Part shown: in pieces, positions 32,456 to 43,028 of the stretch | How positions within the stretch are numbered: the stretch's first letter is position 1 | How the letters are laid out: the number at the start of each line of letters is the position of its first letter | Assembly: GCA_015956445.1 (NCBI GenBank) | Contig: WIUZ02000008.1 | Coordinates: 186,001 to 250,000, forward strand | From: Thelephora terrestris | Taxonomy: Eukaryota; Basidiomycota; Agaricomycetes; Thelephorales; Thelephoraceae | Reading direction: 5' to 3' | Length of the DNA: 64,000 nt | Made by a program: the position numbers and the translations under genes | The notes under the pieces: model-generated | Seen by the model: only the letters and a program-made list of their open reading frames with translations | What the model was told of the DNA's origin: nothing | The model's database searches: none

Positions 32456-33095
32456 TCAACGCCCAGATGCCGCCTCAGCGAGCCGCCTGAGCCTGTTGAG
32501 GCGGTTCACGTCTTCAGTTTCCTTGCGGCCCTCCCTTTGGTTGAGGCGGTCTCCGATGACATCGAAGAGTCCCATGCCGACGATTTTCATGAGCCGGAAG
32601 TACGCTTCCCTGAGATTATGTTAGTCTGGGTGCTCCTTACATAAACAAAAAAACATACCGGTAGTCTTCGCATAAGATGTTGAGGAGCTCGAGCTCGGTT
32701 CTCGTGTTGATCATGGCCGCATATCGCGGCTCGGCAACAGCAACATTTTTTTTTATCTCAATTTCCGCTGCTGCGCAAAGCTTCTTGAGGCGGTCCTCGA
32801 ACTGGTCCGAGATAATGGCCTGGACTCTCGGCGTGAAAACCTTGGAGACTGCATCAAAAAAAATATCCCTGATGTGAAGAGTTGCCGGTGTGTCAGGCCG
32901 TCACTGATCTAATTGAGTAATTGATCAAACTTACTGTAATTCTTCGCGAAGCTTGTTGCGGGACCTGAATTCCTCCGCCAGAGTGCCGGGCAACCACTGG
33001 AAGGGGGCAGGACGGATTGGATAGTATTGCATGGTGCTCGTCGGTTTTGTAGAGGAAAGGGGAAGGCGGCGCTCGGACTTGTCACTAGTATTCAT
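32456..33095 (-). CDS. Transposon gene B, unknown family, three exons
   Basis: Exons 33095-32935, 32868-32659 and 32609-32456; introns 66 and 49 bp; 174 residues, open. Paralogue of gene A just upstream (33260-33913): both share the start (DK..E..RLPLS.TK), PFQW(L/M)P, the middle exon of exactly 210 nt starting (D/N)(I/A)(F/Y)FDAVS, a helix with (E/D)R(L/D).(K/T)L.AAAE, Y(A)xMIN then ELELL, and the end IGM..FDV.GDRLN(Q/K)(R/K)(E/D). Charged, helical, without signal peptide, membrane segment or obvious catalytic motif. I do not recognise the family. Its place inside the transposon suggests an accessory role in transposition or regulation. Confidence 0.7.
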
Positions 33096-33259
33096 ATTTT
33101 TTAATTATATATATTATTGTGTGACCACGTGTGACTACGTGTCGGACTACTGAGGCTGGCAGGGGCCTGAGGTCGAGGTTGCAGGCGACTGATTTATATT
33201 GAAAAAAAAAACATACAAAAAACATACAAAAAAAAATTCGGCTAGTCAAAATACCCGGT

Positions 33260-33913
33260 TCATGCGTGCATGGCCGCTGCTTGAGCGAGGAACAAGAACA
33301 TGTCCGCCTCGCTCTCTTCTTCGGTTGCCTTGCGGTCGTCTTTTTTGTTGAGGCGGTCTCCAGCGACGTCGAAGAATGGCATGCCGATGGCGTTGATGAG
33401 CGCCTCGTACGCTCGCCTAGGAACGTGCCGAGTCAGTCTGGGCAAACTTAACATAAATAAAAGAACTTACAGGTACTGATCGCTTAAGTAATAACTCAGC
33501 TCGAGCTGAGTGAAGGTGTTGATCATCATCGCGTATTCTGGATCGGCGTCTTCCACATTCTCTTTGATGGCGGCTTCCGCCGCCGCATTGAGCGTGTCGA
33601 GGCGTTCTCGGCAATGTTCCGAGATCAAGGTCCGGACTCTCGGCGTGCAAACCCTGGAGACCGCGTCAAAATAGGCGTTCCTGACGGGAAGCGCTGTCAG
33701 GTATGACATTCAATTGAGTAATTGATGGCAGACTCACTGGTGTCGGCCTTGAAGCCTCGCTTGCTCCAGGTATCTTTCCTCCAGGCAGGGGGGCATCCAC
33801 TGGAAGGGGGAATTGCGGGTAGGGTGTAAATGAATGGTGAAGGGCAGTCCGGCCATTTTTGTAGGGGAAAGGGGAAGGCGGTCGCACTCAGGCTTGTCAC
33901 GTTGGTATCTCAT
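33260..33913 (-). CDS. Transposon gene A, unknown family, three exons
   Basis: Exons 33913-33738, 33680-33471 and 33416-33260; introns 57 and 54 bp; 180 residues, open. The first intron acceptor is the second AG (CCCGTCAG), because the first one, eleven bases earlier, breaks the frame. Tandem paralogue of gene B with the same exon layout and splice phases. The product is helical and charged: VSRVCTPRVRTLISEHCRE, NAAAEAAIKENVEDADPEY, GDRLNKKDDRKATEEE. The upstream regions of both genes share a similar AT-rich block with ATTATATATAT. Function unknown. Confidence 0.7.
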
Positions 33914-34229
33914 GTTTTATTAATTATATATGTGTGACTACGCGTGACCTACTACTGTACAGTTGAGGCCCGACCACCCTCGACTGGGAAGGTCTGCAGG
34001 GCGTGCGCCAGATATGGCCACGTTTCACGTGATCTGGGCTGGCAGAGCCTCCGGTCACACCTGGGTCACACCAAGGGTCGAACCGGTCCCTCGTCGGATC
34101 GAGATCTCCGAGGCGCACGCAGGATCTTGTTTCGGCTGGCCTGATCTGGCCCGGCATTCGCCGTCTGGCCAGATCCGGCTGGGACCAGTTTGCTGATGTA
34201 ATGCATAGGATTTTCGTACAACCGATGTC
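33914..34229. other. Right arm of the transposon, non-coding
   Basis: 316 bp between gene A and the right terminal repeat. On the minus strand it carries ACATCAGCAAACTGGTCC and GGCCAGATCAGGCCAGC, which resemble the left arm. No gene seen. Confidence 0.5.
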
Positions 34230-34255
34230 ATGCAGTTAGAGCTATTCGACTGTAG
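34230..34255 (-). repeat. Right terminal inverted repeat of the Plavaka transposon
   Basis: 26 bp ending GAGCTATTCGACTGTAG; inverted match to 24390-24415 with two mismatches. Confidence 0.8.
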
Positions 34256-34623
34256 TACTTGACCACCGATACTCCGTTCCGTTTGCCGTGACCAAATAGT
34301 CCCTGGAATTGGTTGGCAATGCATCGGTTCGGCTTGAAACTCTGAACTGTATGTATGTGACTCACCTGCTGAAAAACCTCGCTCTGGGCATGAATTCTCC
34401 GATCTCCATCTCGCGCCCGCAATATATGACCTTGTCAAGCGACCACGTCTTCCGTTGGATCCTTTCAACCTCGGTGGAAGAAAGTGGTTCTCGAATGACC
34501 GTCGTCTTGCTATATAAAAAAAGCACCCCTCAGTCTCAATCTCGTACACCACCGTCCCGCTGGCCATATCGACGAGGTAGTTTTCAGGGGTGAGTTCCCC
34601 GTCAAAATGAGTTTCTTAGCCAT
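34256..34623 (-). pseudogene. N-terminal half of the DUF6593 gene split by the transposon
   Basis: Minus strand from ATG 34623: MAKKLILTGNSPLKT matches the start of the intact DUF6593 gene (MSSKLLFTHCSPLET). Then come GTVVYEIETE, KTTVIREPLSS, ERIQRKTWSLDKVIY, an intron at 34365-34303 (GTGAGT ... TTCCAG) and DYLVTANGTEYRWSS, where the transposon begins. The pieces are in three different frames, so two small indels are present, one between SPLKT and GTVVYEI and one between IETE and KTTVI (near 34505-34530). With the C-terminal half at 24110-24389 this is one dead gene. Confidence 0.75.
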
Positions 34624-35563
34624 CGTGATGTCTGTTCGCAACGTCAACAGGAGAAGATATGGCCAGGGCAGATGCGCAGATGAGCAGTTGGTCGTGGTTT
34701 AAATGTACCCCCATGCCCAAGGGAACTTGGGCTTGTATACTGCCTTCCGTGCATTGCGCAACGGGGCGAAGACTCCGCACAGCACGTGTTCCCAGTGAGA
34801 GCAGTCCCACTGGACAGGGCAGGAGCAAAATGGGCTACTTACGTGCCATGAATCAGTGCGCAGTACCAGTACCCAGGGAAGGCATAGGGGAGGCCGGATT
34901 ATGAACCTGGACAAATTGGGCGATTTTTGGCGTTGAGGCCGGATATTTCGACTCGAAAATCCGGACATTTAGTAGGCTTTACAGTGGGCCCCGAACAAGA
35001 GTGTACGCCAGAACTAGCCAACGGATTCGGGTTCTCGTGGCCGTAAACACCATATGCTGCTCGTCAGCATCGGTGGGGGTCAGTTGAGCTAGACCGAGCA
35101 AGGAAAACCCAGCTTTCTAGCCAATCAAAGTTTCCGGGGGTGCCTGTTAAGCTTTGCAGCGCAAGCTTGAGTTAAAGCGGAATCCGGATCGGAGAGGTCA
35201 CAGACCACGTCCGGCCGTATATGAAAGTTTCAGACCTGTTCTGGTTGTCGAAATTTGCGCTCCAGATTTCATCGCCAGAAGAACAAATGGCCTGCGTATG
35301 CGTAGTTAAGATTAATTAAATGTGTCCGCGACGCAACTGCCGTCGTGGAGGGTTCTGCGGTGCGGGGAAGGTCGGGATATGCCGAATAGCTTCTTGGGGT
35401 TAACTCGGTCGGGCCGTCCATCGAACCGTCGCATCTGTATGAACGCCTTCGAAGACCTGGGAGTACCCTAAACGTTCCTCAGGCCCCGTGTGGTAACGAT
35501 TCCAACCCCCTCTTCGCCTTCGAATTAGCAACTGAGCCGTTTTGATGTCGGGTTAGGTGATCC
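34624..35563. other. Intergenic region, no gene recognised
   Basis: Between the broken DUF6593 gene and the histone deacetylase gene; only short ORFs. Confidence 0.4.
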
Positions 35564-37636
35564 ATGGTTCGCACTTCCCAAGCAACAACATTCTCGTCTG
35601 AATCTTACTTCGACGACCGCGGGGCTTATGGCTACGCCCAACCGATAACGGAGCACGTCAATGTACGCTAAGTGGCCCGGACGCGACGCGACATGTCTCA
35701 TTCTCCATCTCACAGCCCCACTCACGGCCTATCGTGTCGTACTATTTCCCTGAAGGAGTCGGCAGTTTTCACTATGGTGTAAGACGACGTTCGTCGCGTT
35801 ATGAGATCTGGACTGATTATTACACCATATAGCAATATCATCCTATGAAGCCGCACAGGCTCACTCTCGTCAACGCTCTCATGATCGGCTACGGCCTTGA
35901 CAAACAAATCCATCACATATTCAACCCTCCACCCGCGTCAAGGGAAGAACTTCTCGGTTACCATGACAAAGACTACATCGACTTCCTGTCAAGGTACTGT
36001 TATGTCTCTTCCGCGGCCGGTTCGGAGCTCACAAACTTCCTCTCGCGCGGAACTGTTATGATCTAGGGTCACTCCCCGTAACCAAAACGACATGAGACAT
36101 TTGATCGACAACTTCAATTGCGTCGAGGATTGCCCCATCTTCGCAGACATGTTCGATTTTTGCTGTTTGTATGCCGGATCTTCCCTTACCGCCGCTCGCA
36201 AGTTGTGCGCTGGCAGAACAGACATCGCCATCAACTGGTCTGGTGGCCTTCATCACGCGAAACGCGGAGAAGCAAGCGGGTTTTGCTATATCAATGACAT
36301 CGTGTTGGCCATTCTGGAACTATTGAAGTACCGTCGTGAATTTTTCTCGCTCAGGGTGAAATGCTGATGCGATTCGGATAGGTATCATCCTCGAGTGCTC
36401 TACATCGATATCGACATTCATCACGGAGATGGTGTCGAACAAGCGTTCTACAATTCCAATCGGGTCATGACCGTCTCCTTTCACAAATACACCGGCGATT
36501 TCTTTCCGGGGACTGGAAAACTGGACGACAACGGTTACGGACTCGGAAAATACTTTTCGCTCAACGTCCCTCTGAGGGATGGGATCGACGACGAGATGTA
36601 TTTGACGATTTTCAAAACGGTCATCGGAGACACCGTCACCGCTTTCCGTCCGTCCTCGATCGTTTTGCAGTGTGGAGCGGACTCTTTGGGTTGCGACCGA
36701 CTCGGGGCGTTTAACCTCTCGATTGCCGCTCACGGCGAATGCGTGAACTTTGTACGGAGATTCGGTGTCCCTCTCCTCGTCGTTGGCGGTGGCGGTTACA
36801 CGGTGAAAAACGTGGGAAGGTGTTGGACTTATGAGACGGCGGTGCTCGTGGGAGCCTCACTACCGGACGAGCTCCCACGGACGATCTACGATCCGTTCTT
36901 CAGAGACTCGCAATGGAAGCTTCACCCTCCGCTCACGGGTAAAGTGGACAACCAAAACTCGCCGGCGTCCCTTCAACGGATCACGATAGACATACGAAGC
37001 AAGCTGCGGTACCTGCAGGGAGCGCCGAGCGTCATGATGGAGGAACTCCCTCCCGACCTGGAACGCTGGTTGGAAGCGGAGAGGAAGGCAAAAGACAAGG
37101 AAGCTGATGATATTCCGGAGAGCAGGCTTGACCGTTCGATCGCTCAGAACGAGTTTTACGACGGAAACGGCGACCACGACAGGGATGAGGATCCTGAACC
37201 CGAACCAGAACAATCCAGACGGAGACGAAATAATAGAGGGGAGGACCAGAACGCATCCACGCCTTCGATGAAAAGCAGAGGTGGCAGAAGGAGGGGCAGA
37301 CCACCAAAGACGTCGATATCTGCAACACCGTTGACCACCAGTATCAGCATCGATGACGAGACGGACGAATCGACGCCAACGCCTACACCCCGTCGTGGCC
37401 GAGGTCGCGGTAGAGGCAGAGGCAGGGGTAGGGGGAGAGGGAGACGTCGCATATCGGCGAAGCTGGTGCCAGACGACGCCGATGATCAATCCGACAAATC
37501 CGAAGGCGCCGAGTCTGAGGAGGATGTCGAGCAAGCGTTGGTTCCATCGACCCCCAACACGATCCCCGAAGGGGACAACGGGCCCTCGGATTCAGCTAGA
37601 GCAGAAACTCCTACTTTGGATATGGAAATGACTTAA
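35564..37636 (+). CDS. HOS2: Class I histone deacetylase, Hos2 type
   Basis: Exons 35564-35662, 35716-35778, 35833-35993, 36067-36327 and 36382-37636; introns 53, 54, 73 and 54 bp; 612 residues. The catalytic domain fills about residues 38-370: [24 protein letters not shown], the HH pair 170-171 in [19 protein letters not shown], the zinc-binding D206 and H208 in [23 protein letters not shown] and [12 protein letters not shown] after MKPHR and the overall text favour Hos2 over Rpd3. It should remove acetyl groups from histone tails, in other fungi as part of the Set3 complex. The tail (about 410-612) is acidic then RG-rich ([12 protein letters not shown]) with an AT-hook-like RRGRPPK, longer than in yeast Hos2. 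The first exon is placed by phase only. Confidence 0.9.
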
Positions 37637-38646
37637 TCGGGATTCAAAGGAAGTACGACATGATTATCGCTTTTGTGCGACTGTGTGGTGAGCAATTTCG
37701 GTGTTTCGGCTGGCGTCTTGCTGTTTGTTGATTGATACCCGGTAGGGATGTTTACAAGGGTAACGGAAAAGCGCGGAGCGGAGTCAAAGAAAGAAGGGAG
37801 TTGCGCTGTTGGGCTTCTGGACTCGTCTTGTCCAAAAAAACCGAGATTGGGATCCGTTCAATCGGAGATGGCACTTTGACCGACTTTTCCCCGGCGAGGC
37901 CCTTGTCGTCGCCGCACCCTCTTTTGGTTTTTCATTTTGCGTTTTCCGCTTTGTTGAAGCGTAAAAAAGCCGGATGTCATTGAGACAGAATGGACACCGC
38001 CGCGCTTCCGCCGGCAACGCGGGTTGCTGAATCCTGAAAATTTGTCCTTCTCCCTGGGTCCTTGGCTTATTTGTTCGCTTACGTTCACTTATGGCATGGC
38101 CGTGTGTTGTAGCTGATATTGGAGGCGTGTGGGGCTGATTTGGGATTCGGGATACATCATAATCCGGAATACGTTGCACAAGACGACTGAGCATCGCGCG
38201 ACGGTCTCGAACAACGGGTACTTGAGAGAGGGACAAGGGATTGAATATTGAACGAGTGATGTTGTCCAATTCGCCGACGACGTTTCCCACGATTGACTTA
38301 CCAGGAACGTCATAAGGGAAAAGGCGGAGAGATCCAGTGCCATGGATCAGGGTTCTTGCTCATCGTCACCTTGGATACACAACACCCAGGGTCAGGAAAA
38401 TGATCCCACCTCGATCACCACATTCGCGACCTGGCGGGAGGAGAACCGTTACAGTATATAAAGTAACCAGAGTTCATCTCGCTTTCCCTCCTCAGACGGC
38501 GAGCCTCTTTTTCTTCTTCGTTGTGGACAAAGTCCCTCTTTCAGTCCTTTTCCCCCTCTTGTACTTGAGGGTTCCTTTTTACCTTCGTTCACCCTCTCTC
38601 TATCCAATCCCCGGGATCGTATTCGCTCCGTCCAAACCACTACGCT
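37637..38646. other. Intergenic region, no gene recognised
   Basis: Between the HOS2 terminus and the Yippee-like start; a pyrimidine-rich stretch at 38470-38640 is a typical fungal 5' leader. Confidence 0.4.
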
Positions 38647-39440
38647 ATGTCGGGATCCTGCTGTATCACGTATCAAGGGACCACTCCAAACACGACGGCC
38701 TCATCGGTTTCGGAGGGGGGCTCGCTCGCTTGCAAGCAGTGCGGAGCACTCGTTTGTTCACTTGAGTCTCTCGTTTCTTCGGTTAGCACAAATTCCTTCG
38801 CGTTCCGCCCGATCAATTTTTGATTTGCTTACTTTCTCTATTCGTGGTTTGGGCTACAGTCCTATAGGGGATTTGCCGGTGAGTACGATTTCTCTCAGTG
38901 GCGACGGACCCTTGTGGGAGCAATCTCTTATTGGTTTTGGGGCTTTTGTTGATGCAGGAAAGGCAGCATTAACAGCGGAAGCGTGAGTACCTTTTTCGAT
39001 GTATACTGGCTGATTCCACCCACGATGTGTAACAAGCAAGCTGACGACTTCCTTCTCCGCGCTTGTGCCATCACAGAACGAACGTCCGGTATGATCGACC
39101 CTCGATCCAGTTAATGACCTCTGGAGCGTACACCATCCAAGAAATAATGTGTTCGGGCTGCAGTTCGTATCTCGGCTGGAAGATGATCCACGCACACGAG
39201 CGAACCGAACGTTGGAAAGAGGGTAAACACATCCTCGAGTTGGAGTTTCTCGAAGAACGACTCCCTCCTCCCGTCCAACGCGGGAGTCTTCCCGAGATCG
39301 AGATCGCGAGGAGAAAGAGGATGAGGAGGACGGCTAGCATTTGGGGTTCGAGGGACACGAATTATTCGTTACCTTTTGCCCCTCAGATGCCCGAGTTCAC
39401 TTCCCCGACTTGGTCTCAACTCGTCGAGGGCTGCTATTGA
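38647..39440 (+). CDS. Yippee-like zinc-binding protein with two micro-exons
   Basis: Exons 38647-38781, 38860-38878, 38958-38982 and 39077-39440; 180 residues. Exons 2 and 3 are only 19 and 25 nt, and introns are 78, 79 and 94 bp. The Yippee domain shows LACKQCG (C29, C32), a short YRGFAGKA loop, a TSGAYTIQEIMCSGCSSYLGW stretch (C85, C88) with a following histidine-rich helix (MIHAHERTERWKEGKHILELE). The two CxxC pairs bind one zinc. The family includes fungal Moh1 and animal Yippee proteins, with roles around ubiquitin ligases and cell-cycle control. Residues 130-180 are a basic then Pro-rich extension. Confidence 0.8.
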
Positions 39441-41914
39441 TATTGAGGGTCAACCGCGCACGCCCTTGGCCTCACCATTGTAGATCATTATATTCTTTCT
39501 TTGTTCTTTTTCCTTCCGCCTTCCACCGTTTTAACCCTGCCCTTGTTCGACACAGGGTTCTCCTGTAGAGATCTTTATGTGCCCTTTTCGTCTTTCGTTC
39601 ACGCACAGTCGTCTTTCTTTCATTCGCATTTTTTACCCCCAGTGGTTGACTTATTTCGTTCCGTTCGAATTTTGCGCTTGCGCCCTTATCCACCCTCTTT
39701 TTTAAAATTTCGCCCTCCTTGTTTTCTCTTGTCAACTCGCTTGCTTTACGAACTGCTTTGTCCCAACTGTGTAACATCACGTCGAATTCAGTTTGAGTGT
39801 GGGGGTTTTTTTCGCTGGTCACTCGAGGAGGGATAGACTCAATCGTGATGTGATCACAAATGTAATTGCAACATCTCTTTTGACCTTCCGTCCGGTCTTT
39901 GAAATTCAATGTCGTCCACATGCCTCGTCCATCGGTGTTGTACCTCCTCCGCTGGATCAGGTGGTTGATAGGTCAGGAAGACGTAGGTAAGCTTGCGTAT
40001 TCCTCGCGGAAGCGTCCTGTAGGGCCCTGGACTCGGTTGTTGCCATCCCACGATGAGTGTTCCAATCCGTGAAGTGATCATCGTGACACGTGATACCCTC
40101 AGGAACCTCACGCAACTGGAGCCAAATCATTCCAAAAACTCTATAAACCCTCCCCAATTACCCCTGTGACCCTGGAGGAAGACCAATGGCAGATAGTATT
40201 CCCTCCAACTCGTGGCCAGGATCAAGAGCTTTGACCGCATCGTGAGACTTTCCAGCACCACAGATGCCAGCGATTCAAAGCAGTTCAAAGCCTGTGCGCT
40301 GGCGACGATCGAGCGAAATTTCCCACGATTGCTCCTGCCCGCTTACTTCAGCGGTCCCAAGACGCAGAGAACGCAGAGTTGCACCCTTAGCTCCGTCGAC
40401 TAGCTTCGGGAACAACGGCAAGGATCTGTGCCTGCTACCGTGTGGATTTCATCGGACGTTCCCACTGCGGCGCCTGCCTATCTCGCCACAAAATCTTGCC
40501 ATCAATATCAGATACGTGTGTTTGGGGAGGAAAGTATTTTTTCTCGAGTGTATGGACTCACAGCCGGGAGCTCTCCGCCTCAGCTTTCCGATACACCGAG
40601 GGAAACTTTCAGGGTCCGCAACGATGATGGTCTGGCCTGGCCTCTAGATCGGGGGTGTGCATCTTCGGAACCTTTTCGTTAGAAGATGGGGGAGGGGGGA
40701 GCGATTACAAGGATTATGTGTTGTCCGATGGACCAATAGACTTCGCGAAACGGCCGATATGGTCAGCTCGATATGATCCTACGCTTTGTGGTGAGGAGGT
40801 GGGAATATGTCGCGGCTCTGGCTGATGTTAATCTCCATTTGCCCGGGTCGACTGGATCTTGCTATCCTTTTTTGAAATGAGTTTGAACTTACTTCCGTGG
40901 ACGTTCCGGCGACCGAGAGCATCATCTCTTGGCAGGGGACAACTGTGTGGTAACCGGTAACCAGAGCATCGGTCGCTTGTCAGGGGGAAGGGGTTGCTGC
41001 TGCTATCAACTATGGATCATCGCGATCTGGCGGCTCGGTCGTCTTCTTTTCATTAACCTCGTGAGTGTTTTGGCCTGTCTGTCAAATGCGAGGATCGTCA
41101 TGGCGCCAGGGGGGAGTGAAATCCCCCCTGTCATTCGGTGATGGGTTACGACCATCTGGTGCTCACCTCACTCTCTGTGCCTCGGCCTCTTGATTGCTCC
41201 TGTTCTGATGGGCTACTGTTTCCCCCATGACCCCCGCCATACAGGGACTTCTCCGACTCAAGTATCATCGGACTGAAGTGTGTGTACCTCGAACAATCAC
41301 ACAGCGTTCCATCGCGGTTCCCATCATAAGGCTCTGGTCAGTCGATCCTGCTCAACCGTTACACGAGCTTTACTGCACAGTGGGAACAATGTTGACTTGA
41401 AACTCTCTCTCTCTCCGTCCGCGCATCTTCCCTCGATTGCCAGTGCGTGAACGGTTGAAGGTATTTTCCGAAGCCCCGCCGTGAGGCCTCTCCCGAGTGA
41501 TGCAGCTGAATTTCCCCTCGTTCTGTTTCCTGCCGTGGAAATATTTATATATTCTCCGTGATATTGTATCCGGGATCGCAAGTCATTGGTTGAACCTGTG
41601 CTGAGTTGTGGTCAAAGGCGGATGAGTTGGCGGGCCGTCACATCTCCACGGAGGTAAACTAGGCCGGTGGATTCGGGTTTGTAGACAACAGCTGTACGAC
41701 AAAGGTCATCTCATGCGAATTTGGGGTTTTATACACCACCGGAGAACCCGAGCTCTCCATCTCCTACCCCTGAGATATGAGACCGGCCAGCATTTTTTTC
41801 TGATATTTATTGTGGCTGTTCTCGACCCTCCCCTCAATGATTCTCGACACGGGGTCAGTTTCATTCCAGTGGGGATGCGGATCGCGGGAGATGCCGGGCG
41901 GCCAAGGCTCAAGC
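39441..41914. other. Intergenic region of 2.5 kb, no gene recognised
   Basis: Pyrimidine-rich at 39480-39760. A minus-strand frame at 39854-40111 (85 codons; LTYVFLTYQPPDPAEEVQHR) looks somewhat coding-like but has no partner exons I could support. Confidence 0.35.
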
Positions 41915-43028
41915 ATGCTCCCTCACGCTTGCGTCGCCGCGGTGGCGCGTCTGTGGCTGATCATCCTCACCTGCACCTCCTCCGTCCTCGCCTCAGCAGG
42001 AGACCAAGCCGAATTCTTCCAACGACAATGCATTCCTGCCTGCCTCGACTTCTTCAAAGGCGGCCCCGAATGCGATATCCCCCTCCTCTTCCGCCTCGCC
42101 CGATGGACGTGTACGGACGAATGCAAGTACCAGTGCATGCGGGTCATCACCGATAACGCGATCAGGGACCGCGAGCCCATCTTGCAGTATTATGGGAAGT
42201 GGCCGTTCGTTCGGTACGCTGGGATGCAGGAGCCTGCTTCCGTCGCGTTTTCTGTCATGAACTTGATTGCGCATTTATACGGGGCGAGGCTGGTGTCCAG
42301 GAGAGTCCCCAACGACCATCCGATGCGGCGATACTACCTTAATTGGGCGTATGTAAGCATAAACGCATGGTTTTGGTCCTCCGTGTTTCATACAAGAGGT
42401 CATACTTATTCCAAGTGCTCGCTTATGGCTGTTGTTGACGATGAGGGATTCGTTACTAGATATACCGTGGACTGAAAGACTGGATTACTTCTCCGCCGCA
42501 TCCGCGATCATGTACGCGTTGTATTCGGTTTTAGTCCGTATCTTCCACCTCTACGCGGGCCCCAACTCACGACCAACCTCTTCGCCGTCGCCTTCCCACT
42601 CTTCGCCCGCCGCACCCGCCCTCAAACCACTGGCCATTACCTGCTTTATCGTTTACATCGGTCACGTAACCTACCTCAGCATTCTTCCCCGATTCGACTA
42701 CACCTACAACATGGCGTTCAACCTCGGCCTCGGCCTCACGCACAACATCCTCTGGATCATCTACTCCCTCCCCTCCTCTCGTTCGCTCCTTCCTCGGTTT
42801 CCGTTCCGGCCCAAGGACTATCGCCCGGCGTTCGTCAACAAGGCCTTCGTTTTCGTCCTACTCACGACGGCCGCTACCGCGCTGGAACTGTTTGATTTCC
42901 CTCCGTGGTTGTTTGTCATCGACGCCCACGCGTTGTGGCATCTGTCCACGGTCCCGATCACAAAGCTTTGGTACGATTTCTTGGTGGAGGACGCGTTAGA
43001 TGACGGGTGGAGGGTTCAAAAAAGTTAG
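41915..43028 (+). CDS. PER1: PER1/PGAP3 family GPI-anchor lipid remodelling protein
   Basis: Exons 41915-42398 and 42460-43028 (one intron of 61 bp); 350 residues. A signal peptide at 1-27 (LWLIILTCTSSVLA) leads to a Cys-rich luminal loop (CIPACLDFF, CTDECKYQCM), then YYGKWPFVRYAGMQEPASV and several membrane segments. The family signatures NAWFWSSVFHTR|DIPWTERLDY (across the splice) and VIDAHALWHLSTVP carry the conserved His and Asp residues of the CREST-type hydrolase fold. In yeast Per1 removes the sn-2 acyl chain of GPI anchors in the ER, which is needed for export of GPI proteins. An upstream in-frame ATG at 41810 exists, but 41915 puts the signal peptide at the front. Confidence 0.92.

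Larger units (their letters stand above)
24390..34255. mobile_element. Plavaka/KDZ-type DNA transposon, 9.87 kb, with four genes
   Basis: Ends are 26-bp inverted repeats that agree at 24 of 26 positions and start CTACAGTCGAATAG. Inside are a DUF6698 gene (minus), a Plavaka-type transposase (plus) and two tandem paralogues of an unknown family (minus). All four predicted spliced frames are open. The element lies within a DUF6593 gene, whose halves flank it in matching orientation. No clear target-site duplication was found: the eight bases outside each end are GTCGGCCA and TACTTGAC. Subterminal sequences also resemble each other (ACATCAGCAAAC(C/T)GGTCC near 24822 and, inverted, near 34195). 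It may still be able to move, judged only from its open frames and ends. Confidence 0.8.

Noticed and set aside
24390-34255. A TET/JBP dioxygenase gene, expected because some KDZ elements carry one
   Set aside because: No frame with the HxD...H dioxygenase pattern or family likeness was found; the cargo is a DUF6698 gene and an unknown pair.
34505-34530. A very short intron to explain the frame change in the DUF6593 N-terminal half
   Set aside because: It would be under 25 bp, whereas the introns seen here are 40 bp or longer; a small indel in a dead gene is simpler.
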